Origin: an uncultured Acidobacteriia bacterium
GTDB lineage: Bacteria; Acidobacteriota; Terriglobia; Bryobacterales; Bryobacteraceae
DNA length: 44,114 nucleotides
Assembly: GCA_903882645.1 (NCBI GenBank)
Contig: CAIRXZ010000028.1
Location: forward strand, 1 to 44,114
Direction of reading: 5' to 3'
Shown one piece after another: positions 8,010 to 14,717 of this stretch. Numbering within the stretch: position 1 is the stretch's first letter; each line of letters begins with the position of its first letter. The notes beneath the pieces are model-generated. The model searched no databases. It was not told where the DNA came from and saw only the letters and a list, made by a program, of their open reading frames with translations. A program made the translations under genes and the position numbers.

Positions 8010-9073
8010 GACACGCGATGCTAGCTACCCTCCTTGCCGCATCCGGGCTTTTCGCCCAGGACATGCCCCGATATCGCTGGGAGAACTTCACCACGGCGCA
8101 AGGCTTGCCCGACAATCGCGTGTACAGCGTATGCGTGGATGGCGACCGGGTCTGGGCCGGCACGGACAACGGTCTGGCGCTGTATGAAAAGGGAAAGTTC
8201 AAGGTCTTTACGCCGGCCGACGGGCTGGCCCACCGCGCGGCGCTGTCCGTGACGCTGGACAAGAGGACCCACGACCTGTGGATCTCCACCATGGGGGGAC
8301 TCAGCCGCTATTCGGCCGGCCGCTTCGATACCTTCACGCAGCTCAACAGCGGCGTAGCCAACGACGTCGTCTATGGCGCCTCGGTGCTGGGCGATTTCGT
8401 TTGGGTGGCCACCGCCGCCGGCGGTAGCCGGCTCAATACCCGAACCGGGGAATGGAGCCTCTACAACGAGCGCAACACGCCCATGTACGAGATCTGGACC
8501 TACAACGTCACGGCGGCCGAAGACAAGGTCTACTACGCGGTCTGGGGCGGCGGAGTTCTTGAGTACGACGTGAAGACCGAGCGCTGGAAAGACTACAACG
8601 ACCCGGACGGCGAGACCGAGATCGTCCTGCACAAGGACGAGGGCCTGATCCATGAGATCACTACGTCGGTAAGTTACGTGAACAAGATCCTGTGGGTTGC
8701 CACCTACTTCGGCGCCAGCCGCTACGACGGGCGGAACTGGCGCAATTTCCTGGATAAGGACAGCGGTCTGCCCAGCAATTTTCTGAACCAGGTGAAGACC
8801 ATCGACGGCACGCGAACCTGGTTTTCGACCGACAAGGGCCTGGCCTACTTCGATGGCGAGCGGTGGGCCACCTACCGGCCCGCGCTCGACACGGGCAAGC
8901 CCGAGATGCTGGTCCGCGGCGCGGACGGCGAAGTGACTCATGTGCCCGTGGATACCGCCCCAGCGCACAATTACACGTTCGGCATCGATTTCCAGGGCGA
9001 CGATATCTGGGTGGCCACGGCCAAGGGCCTGAGCCACGGAATACAAATCAAGACAGGGGATTCCAGCAAATGA
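8006..9073 (+). CDS. Exported two-component-regulator-propeller protein without signalling domain
   Basis: A 355-residue protein with a short signal peptide (1-18). The rest is built of Reg_prop-type blades with the pattern GLPDNRVYSV...VWAGTDNGLALY, repeated about seven times. Such propellers are usually the sensor half of hybrid two-component proteins, but no membrane helix, kinase or regulator domain follows, so this is a stand-alone exported propeller. It overlaps its neighbours on both sides by 4 nt (ATGA), so translation is probably coupled. Inferred role: ligand binding or scaffold for the operon's redox proteins; there is no direct evidence of the ligand. Confidence 0.72.
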   Translation: MRHAMLATLLAASGLFAQDMPRYRWENFTTAQGLPDNRVYSVCVDGDRVWAGTDNGLALYEKGKFKVFTPADGLAHRAALSVTLDKRTHDLWISTMGGLSRYSAGRFDTFTQLNSGVANDVVYGASVLGDFVWVATAAGGSRLNTRTGEWSLYNERNTPMYEIWTYNVTAAEDKVYYAVWGGGVLEYDVKTERWKDYNDPDGETEIVLHKDEGLIHEITTSVSYVNKILWVATYFGASRYDGRNWRNFLDKDSGLPSNFLNQVKTIDGTRTWFSTDKGLAYFDGERWATYRPALDTGKPEMLVRGADGEVTHVPVDTAPAHNYTFGIDFQGDDIWVATAKGLSHGIQIKTGDSSK

Positions 9074-9561
9074 CGATTATTGAAGCGCTCGAGCAGATCG
9101 GCGGCGCGACGCAGGTGAAGCGGAAGGCCATCAGCAATCCTTCCGTCCTCAACGAGGCCTTCAAGTACGAGCGGCCGAGCTCTTTTTCGCGCGGATTGCG
9201 CATCGACCTGAACGGACTGACGATTCTGCTGATTTCCGGGACGGCCAGCATCGACGAATATGGCAACACCGTACACGTGGGCGACTTCCGGGCGCAGCTT
9301 CGGCGCACCTACCACAACATCACCGGGCTGCTGGCGGCCGAAGGCGCCTCCTGGAAAGACGTTGTGCGGACCACTTGCTACTTGCGCGACATCGAGCGCG
9401 ATTACGCGGAGTTCAACGAGGAGCGCACCGCGTTCTTCGCGGAACAGGGGCTGGACCCGCTTCCGGCCTCGACCGGGATTCAGGCGATTCTGTGCCGGCC
9501 GGAGCTGCTGGTGGAAATCGAAGCGATCGCGATGTTCATTCCGCCTCCCAAGGAGGACTAG
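9070..9561 (+). CDS. RidA/YjgF-family protein lacking the catalytic arginine
   Basis: A 163-residue protein; RidA is about 128, so it has an N-terminal extension of about 35 residues. Family landmarks are present: LISGTASID (54-62), EGASWKDVVRTTCYL (91-105) and VEIEAIAM (148-155). The segment that carries the deaminase arginine in E. coli RidA (PARS) reads PAST here, with Ser134 in its place, while the downstream Glu (E151) is kept. Known: members without that arginine do not show normal 2-aminoacrylate deaminase activity. There is no signal peptide, so it is the only evidently cytoplasmic product in this operon. Start chosen by the ATGA overlap with the previous gene. It may act on an imine or enamine product of the pathway. 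Confidence 0.8.
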   Translation: MTIIEALEQIGGATQVKRKAISNPSVLNEAFKYERPSSFSRGLRIDLNGLTILLISGTASIDEYGNTVHVGDFRAQLRRTYHNITGLLAAEGASWKDVVRTTCYLRDIERDYAEFNEERTAFFAEQGLDPLPASTGIQAILCRPELLVEIEAIAMFIPPPKED

Positions 9562-9565
9562 TTCA

Positions 9566-11512
9566 ATGGCTGCAAGGAACCGGTTTCGTGGAGTGGGCCT
9601 CCAGGCCTGCCACGCCGTCGTCCGTGACGGCGTTCTTTCGCGCAAATGCCGGCACGGATGCCGGCATGGCAAGCCGGAGGCTCGCTCCACGGGATATTTG
9701 GCTGCGCCGCTCGCCCTCACCGTGCTGTTTACGTTGTTCTCCGTGGCCCTGGCGCAAGCTCAAACCTGGACGTGTTCTTGCGGCGCGAACCCGCCTGGCC
9801 CGCCGAACCGGACTCTCGAGCCGTACGCGAACGAGCCCGAAGACCTGCGGCCGTTCTCCAACTTCACCGCGCCGTATCACGAGTTCTACACCAAGACGCC
9901 GGAATACAACGGCGCCGCCCGCGACGCCGCCACCGTGAAGCCTTCGGATGTCGCCGAAGTGCCCATCGCGTTTCTGGGTCCGATTCAGGACAACAAGGAC
10001 CAGGCGCTTGGTCTCGCCATGCTGCACGGCGCGCAAATGGCCATCGGCGAAGCCAACGCGCACGGCGGCTACGGCGGAAAACCGTTTGCGCTGAAGGTCC
10101 ACAACGACGGCGCGCTTTGGGGATCCTCGGCCAACGAGATCGTCAAGATGACGTACGACGATAAGGCCTGGGCCATGCTCGGCTCCATCAGCGGCGATTC
10201 CACCCATATCGCTCTGCGCGTCTCCCTGCGGTCCGAATTGCCCATCGTGAACAGCGCGGCCACCGACCCGACCATCCCGGAGACCATCATCCCCTGGATT
10301 CTCACCACCATTCAGGACGACCGCGTCCAGAGCTACACCCTGGCGCGCCGGATTTACACCGATCTGGGCCTGAAGCGTATCGGCCTGCTGCGCGTCAACG
10401 AACGCTACGGGCGCTTCGGCGTCCTGAAGTTCCGCGACGCGTCGCGGCGCCTGGGACATCCCGTGGTCATCGAGCAGAAGTTTCCGCCGCCGGAGCAGAG
10501 CTTCACGCGTTACCTGAAGGTGATCAACGATTCCCGCGTGGACGGCATCGTGCTTTGGGCCGATTCGGCCGCGGCCGGCGCGATCCTCAAACAGATGCGC
10601 CAGATGGGCATGAAGCAGCCTGTATTCGGCGCGGCCAGGGTGGTCGGGGACGATCTTTTCCGCATCGCCGGCCAAGACGCCGAGGGCCTCGAGGTGGTCT
10701 ACCCCTACGATCCGAACCGCGAGGACCCTGTCTGGGTCGATTTTCAGAAGCGCTTTACAGCGGCCTACCATGCCAAGGTGGACATGTTCTCCTCGCTGGG
10801 CTTCGACACAATGAACATCCTTCTTCAGTCGATCTGCCAGGCGGGTTTGAATCGCGGCCGCATTCGGGACGCCCTATATGGTCTTGAGCGCTACAAGGGC
10901 GTTACCGGCGAGATGGTGTTCGACCCCAACGCGAAGAACATCGCGCCGCTGTTTCTCGGAAAAGTGAAAGATGGCAAACTGACCTTCCGCCGCTATCCCA
11001 TGGACAAACCCTACGCCGTGGTGGGCGAGCGCGGCGTGGCATTCGCCGGCCCGGAAATCGCCGATTCGCGCGGCGCCCTGAAGATCGGCCTGTTCGGACC
11101 CGGCGCGGAGGCGCTGGCGGCCGGCGTCCGCGCGGCGGGCTACCAAGTGGTGGGAGTGTCGTCCGACGTGCCCTGGGGCAAGGCTGCCGACGAGCTGGTG
11201 AAACTGGTCTACGACCCCGGCGTCATCGGATTGGTCGCCACGGACCGCGCCTCGGCTCATCTCGCCGAGCAGATCGCCGCCAAGACCTTCGTCCCGGTGA
11301 TCGCGATCTCTTCCGACCGCGCGCTGACGTCGGCCAACGTTCCGTGGATCTTCCGCCTGGCCGCCGGGACGCCGGTTTCGGATGCTGTCCGCTGCCTCTC
11401 CACGGCCGCCGCCCAAACCGGCCCCAATCGCGGCAAGATCCGCGACTACCTGGCCTCCGGGACCCTGGTGGCCGGCGCCTTCATGTTCGCCCAGAACGGC
11501 GAAGTGAAGTAG
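9566..11512 (+). CDS. Periplasmic binding protein, type 1 (Leu/Ile/Val-binding-like), with interrupted signal peptide
   Basis: A 648-residue protein. AGGAGG ends 9 nt before the ATG. Residues 1-7 (MAARNRF) and 43-66 (a hydrophobic helix ending ALAQAQ) read as one signal peptide if residues 8-42 are removed; those 35 codons are exactly a repeat element (9587-9691). A short CSCGANPPGPPNR segment follows (70-82), then a Peripla_BP_6-like domain (about 125-470), then a second region (about 505-648) resembling part of another binding lobe. Known: such proteins deliver amino acids, amides or aromatics to ABC importers, but no permease or ATPase gene is nearby. A TTG at 9698 could be an alternative start after the insertion. 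Last gene of the run. Confidence 0.8.
   Translation: MAARNRFRGVGLQACHAVVRDGVLSRKCRHGCRHGKPEARSTGYLAAPLALTVLFTLFSVALAQAQTWTCSCGANPPGPPNRTLEPYANEPEDLRPFSNFTAPYHEFYTKTPEYNGAARDAATVKPSDVAEVPIAFLGPIQDNKDQALGLAMLHGAQMAIGEANAHGGYGGKPFALKVHNDGALWGSSANEIVKMTYDDKAWAMLGSISGDSTHIALRVSLRSELPIVNSAATDPTIPETIIPWILTTIQDDRVQSYTLARRIYTDLGLKRIGLLRVNERYGRFGVLKFRDASRRLGHPVVIEQKFPPPEQSFTRYLKVINDSRVDGIVLWADSAAAGAILKQMRQMGMKQPVFGAARVVGDDLFRIAGQDAEGLEVVYPYDPNREDPVWVDFQKRFTAAYHAKVDMFSSLGFDTMNILLQSICQAGLNRGRIRDALYGLERYKGVTGEMVFDPNAKNIAPLFLGKVKDGKLTFRRYPMDKPYAVVGERGVAFAGPEIADSRGALKIGLFGPGAEALAAGVRAAGYQVVGVSSDVPWGKAADELVKLVYDPGVIGLVATDRASAHLAEQIAAKTFVPVIAISSDRALTSANVPWIFRLAAGTPVSDAVRCLSTAAAQTGPNRGKIRDYLASGTLVAGAFMFAQNGEVK
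9587..9691 (+). repeat. Two-hairpin repeat element inserted in a coding region (copy 1)
   Basis: 105 nt bounded by CGTGGAGTGGGCCTCC and GGAGGCTCGCTCCACG, which are imperfect inverted ends. Inside are two hairpins: ACGCCGTC/GACGGCGT (8 bp) and ATGCCGGCA/TGCCGGCAT (9 bp, loop CGGA). A second copy lies at 26537-26645 in the opposite orientation. There is no transposase, so it behaves like a MITE or REP-type unit. Boundaries are accurate to about 2 nt. Confidence 0.75.
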
Positions 11513-11558
11513 AAGCTTTCAGTTCTCATCTAAGGCCTGATTGCGACCGTCCTTCAGA

Positions 11559-11585
11559 CAGCGCACGGCGATGGGTGCGCTGTTT
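11559..11585 (+). terminator. Probable terminator of the 3184-11512 operon
   Basis: Perfect 8-bp stem CAGCGCAC/GTGCGCTG with loop GGCGATGG, 46 nt after the last stop codon, followed only by TTT. Position and stem support a terminator; the short U-tract makes it weak. Confidence 0.5.
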
Positions 11586-11657
11586 GGGACGCGTTCGTAG
11601 CTGTTGGTTGCTTGACCGGACGGGCCCCAAATGCCTTACGATGGTATAGGGACCGCA

Positions 11658-11849
11658 ATGAGCACACGGGAGCTGATAACCCGCGAGTTAGATCGCATGC
11701 CCGAGCAAGATCTGGACAGGCTGCTGGCGTTCATGCGATCGCTAAAGCAAGCGCCCGGCCATGACGCGATGCCCGCGCTGGCCGCTGAATCGTCGCTGGC
11801 CAAGGATTGGCTTACGCCACAGGAGGATGCGGCCTGGGCCAGTTTGTAA
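11658..11849 (+). CDS. Small antitoxin of a MazF/PemK module
   Basis: A 63-residue protein. The ATG at 11658 is preferred to an upstream in-frame Met at 11631, which adds nine unlike residues. The N-terminal half is a predicted helical segment (ELITRELDRMPEQDLDRLLA), similar to DUF2281-type antitoxins. The C-terminal half (about 30-63) is acidic and probably disordered, the part that usually wraps the MazF dimer. Its 3' end overlaps the start of the toxin gene, which is typical. There is no obvious DNA-binding fold beyond the N-terminal helices. The call depends mainly on the neighbouring toxin. Confidence 0.6.
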   Translation: MSTRELITRELDRMPEQDLDRLLAFMRSLKQAPGHDAMPALAAESSLAKDWLTPQEDAAWASL

Positions 11850-12178
11850 GAGGCGATGTTGTAGTCCTCAACTTCCCCTTCTCGGACCTCAGCCAGACGA
11901 AGCGGCGGCCGGCCCTGGTCATCGCGACCCTCAAAGGCGACGACGTCATCCTGTGCCAAATTACCGGTCAAGCGAGATTCGATGAATACTCGATTCGCCT
12001 TGATGACGTGGATTTCGTCGCGGGCGGGCTCAGCCAGAGCAGCAGGATTCGTCCGAATCGGTTATTTACAGCCGATGCGGGCATCGTCGTCTATCGGGTC
12101 GGGCACGTCTCCGAGGCGAAGCTCAGCGAAGTGGTGGAGCGGCTTATCGCCATCGTCAGCCTTGGGGGGGCTCAGTGA
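11807..12178 (+). CDS. PemK/MazF-family endoribonuclease toxin
   Basis: Up to 123 residues. The MazF/PemK core is clear: GDVVVLNFPFSDLSQTKRRPALVI near the N-terminus and SRIRPNRLFTAD in the middle, with the Arg and Ser/Thr positions used for RNA cleavage. The start is uncertain. TTG at 11807 opens the frame, but AGGAGG at 11820-11825 sits 8 nt before an in-frame CTG at 11834, which would give a 114-residue protein starting just before GQFVRGDVV, the normal MazF N-terminus. The gene overlaps the antitoxin gene, and its last 7 nt overlap the convergent gene's 3' end. Confidence 0.8.
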   Translation: MAYATGGCGLGQFVRGDVVVLNFPFSDLSQTKRRPALVIATLKGDDVILCQITGQARFDEYSIRLDDVDFVAGGLSQSSRIRPNRLFTADAGIVVYRVGHVSEAKLSEVVERLIAIVSLGGAQ

Positions 12179-14511
12179 ACCCGCCTCAGGCGCGCCAGAG
12201 TCTCCCGCGCATAGTCCAGATCGGGCCTGAGCCGAAGCGCCGCCTCGAGGTGCGTGATGGCCTCGGCCGAGCGGCCGGGCATCCTGGCCAACGCGAGGCC
12301 CAGGTTGTAGTGGGCTTCGACCAGGTCGGGGTTGCCGCGCAGCGCGGCCTGGTACTCGGCGATCGCCTCGGGCATTCGCCCCGGCATATCCGACAAGGCG
12401 AGCGCCAGGTTGGCGTGCGCCTCGGGGTAGTCCGGCCTTATGCGCACCGCCGCCCGGTATTCGGTAATCGCGTCCGGAAGCCGCCCCGGCATGTCCGATA
12501 GAAGGCTGCCCAGGTTATAGTGCGCCTCGGCATAGTCGGGTTGGATGCGCAACGCGGCCTGGTATTCGGCGAGCGCCTCGGACGCGCGCCCCATCCGCAA
12601 CATGAGGCCGGCGAGGTTCAGATGGGCCTCCGCGTAGTCGGGCCTCACGCGTAACGCCGTCTGGTATTCGGCCAGCGCGTCCGTCCAACGATCCTGGAGC
12701 TTCGAGTAGGCGTTCCCGAGGCTGAAATGCGCCGCCGGCGAATCGGGGTCCAGCCGCAACGCGGCTTGGCATTCGGCAATGGCGTCCGGCAGCCGGCCGG
12801 GGAGTTCCGCCAGGGCGCCTCCCAGGTTGGCGTGCGTATGGGCATCGCCGGGCTCGGCGCCCAGGGCTGCCCGATATTCCGCGACAGCCTCCGGAAAACG
12901 CCCCGCCGCCGATAGGGCGTCACCCAGCGCGGAATGCGCGTCCGCGTAGCCGGGCCGGATGCCCAGCGCGGTTCGGTACTCAGCCACGGCCTCGGCCGAC
13001 CGGCCGGGGATCCTCGACAGGGCCAGTCCCAGGTTCGTGTGCATCTCCGCGGACTCCGGGTTGAGCCGTAGCGCCTCGTGGAGTTCGGCGAGCGCCTCGG
13101 GCATCCGGCCGGGGACCCGCGCGAGCGCGTTCCCCAGGTTGTTATGCACCACCGCGAGATGTGGATCGATCCTCAGGGCGGCCTGGAAATGGCCGATGGC
13201 TTCGGGAAGCCGGCCGGGAATGTTCATGATCCCCGTCCCCAGGTTTAAGTGCGCCAACCAGGCGCCGGGGTTGCGCGCCAGGGTCTCGCGGTAGAGGGTT
13301 TCGGCATCAAGGTACATCCAGCTCTGGGCCCAGGTCAGTCCCCCGAGAACGGCCGCTAAGCCCACCCCACACGCGGGAGCGAACCGGCGAGCGGCGGGTG
13401 GGAGCCGGCGCGCCGCCAGCACAAGCCCCGATGCCGCCGGAACGATGATTCCCAAAGTCGCCAGGTACTGAAAGTGATCGGCGACGTAGGAATAGACGAA
13501 CGGATATACGTTGAAGAATCCCAGGGCCGGAACGAGCGTCCCGGCAAAGTAGAGGAAGCCGGCCAGCGGTCCCCGGTGTTTTCGCGCGGCCACCCACAAG
13601 GCCCCCGCCGCCGCCAGCGCGGCGAGCGGAAACAGGTACTGGCGCCAATCTCCGGCGTCCACCGTCCAGCGCGGATAGATGAACGTCAGGTTCCGCGGCC
13701 AAAGCAGTTTGCCGAGGTAGAACCAAATGGCCCGGCCCGCCACCAGGACGCGGTCCACGGGCGTCAGGCTGTACGCCGCTCCCTGCGCCCCGATGTAGTT
13801 CCGTTCCACCCAGGCGGTGAAGGTCCCGGCGGCGGCGGCGAGGCCAAACCAGGGCAGCAGAGGCCTGGCGTCCCGCTTCCAATCGATACGCCCGCGCTGG
13901 AACCAGAAGATCAGCAACAGCGCGGCCGGGAGCGTCGCGGCAATCGTCTTACTGAGCAGCGCGCAGACGAAGAATCCCAGGGCGGCCGCGTAGTGCGGGC
14001 GCCGCCTGGAGCCATCGAAGCGCAGGTAGGCGAGGCCGGAGGCTAAATAGAAAACCGCCGAAAGGGTGCTCTTCTGCTCCGAGATCCACGCCACGGCTTC
14101 CACGCACACAGGATGCAGGGCGAAGAGAAAACCCGCCAGCCACGCCCCCGGAAGGGCCAACCGGCGCATGATCGCCACCACCAGGCAGGCCGCCGCCGCG
14201 TGCAGGAGCACGCTCACCAAGTGGTAGCCCAATACCGAATCGCCCCAAAGCCGGTGCTCGAACCAGAACGCGGTGTGCAACAGCGGATAGTATTGCTGGG
14301 TCGCTCCGAGATCGAACCAGATGCGCCACAGGCCATGAAACGACCGCAGGCCCGGCCGGGTCACATGGGCGACGTCGTCCCACAGGGGTCCGCCGCGGAG
14401 GGCTGGCCAATAGGCGATCAGAGTGGCGCAGAATATCAGCGCGCCCAGGCCGAGATCCCGCGGAGGAAGCGTCTTCGCAGGCAAGGCTCCGGCTGGGGGC
14501 TTCTTCCGCAT
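12172..14511 (-). CDS. TMTC-like membrane protein: GT-C glycosyltransferase-type domain plus TPR repeats
   Basis: A 779-residue protein. Residues about 20-395 hold roughly ten membrane helices. The first external loop has the acidic pair D45-D46 in PLWDDVAHV, where GT-C enzymes carry their catalytic Asp, and a conserved EAVAWISEQKSTLSAVFYLAS stretch split over a loop and helix follows. Residues about 420-779 are ten tandem TPRs with a regular 35-residue period, each starting near P-G-R. Known: eukaryotic TMTC1-4, with the same layout, are O-mannosyltransferases; bacterial members are uncharacterised. Inferred role: sugar transfer to exported proteins. The gene at 14710 is a paralogue on the same strand. 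The 105-nt internal DNA repeats could drive copy-number changes. Confidence 0.75.
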   Translation of the reverse strand: MRKKPPAGALPAKTLPPRDLGLGALIFCATLIAYWPALRGGPLWDDVAHVTRPGLRSFHGLWRIWFDLGATQQYYPLLHTAFWFEHRLWGDSVLGYHLVSVLLHAAAACLVVAIMRRLALPGAWLAGFLFALHPVCVEAVAWISEQKSTLSAVFYLASGLAYLRFDGSRRRPHYAAALGFFVCALLSKTIAATLPAALLLIFWFQRGRIDWKRDARPLLPWFGLAAAAGTFTAWVERNYIGAQGAAYSLTPVDRVLVAGRAIWFYLGKLLWPRNLTFIYPRWTVDAGDWRQYLFPLAALAAAGALWVAARKHRGPLAGFLYFAGTLVPALGFFNVYPFVYSYVADHFQYLATLGIIVPAASGLVLAARRLPPAARRFAPACGVGLAAVLGGLTWAQSWMYLDAETLYRETLARNPGAWLAHLNLGTGIMNIPGRLPEAIGHFQAALRIDPHLAVVHNNLGNALARVPGRMPEALAELHEALRLNPESAEMHTNLGLALSRIPGRSAEAVAEYRTALGIRPGYADAHSALGDALSAAGRFPEAVAEYRAALGAEPGDAHTHANLGGALAELPGRLPDAIAECQAALRLDPDSPAAHFSLGNAYSKLQDRWTDALAEYQTALRVRPDYAEAHLNLAGLMLRMGRASEALAEYQAALRIQPDYAEAHYNLGSLLSDMPGRLPDAITEYRAAVRIRPDYPEAHANLALALSDMPGRMPEAIAEYQAALRGNPDLVEAHYNLGLALARMPGRSAEAITHLEAALRLRPDLDYARETLARLRRVH

Positions 14512-14583
14512 GAAAGATCATGATAGCCGGTTGCCGATGCCGGAATCAGGCGTAGCCGGCGCCGGCATGGCAGCCAAGAACCT

Positions 14584-14717
14584 CCCGCTAAGAAGCCGCA
14601 AAAGAACTCAGGCCGCCGATGAACGCGGATAAACGCGGATTGAAAACGAGAATCTCATCGGCGTTAATCGGCGTTCATCTGCGGCTCGAAACGGTTTTCT
14701 TACGGCTTCTCAGCGGG
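14584..14717. repeat. Long palindromic repeat of the GATGAACGC family (copy A)
   Basis: Outer arms CCCGCTAAGAAGCCG (14584-14598) and CGGCTTCTCAGCGGG (14703-14717) pair with one mismatch. Inner arms, at about 14608-14641 and 14656-14686, carry the 10-nt-period motif (CGGATGAACG repeated) in inverted orientation, with a loop near 14642-14655. The right outer arm runs over the last codons and stop of the gene at 14710-16800, so on the minus strand the hairpin immediately follows that gene and could stop or slow transcription. Confidence 0.75.

Noticed and set aside
14525-14580. Possible third copy of the two-hairpin element (GATGCCGG...CCGGCATGGCA)
   Set aside because: Only a short stem and a few end bases match; the conserved ends are missing, so it may be chance in GC-rich DNA.
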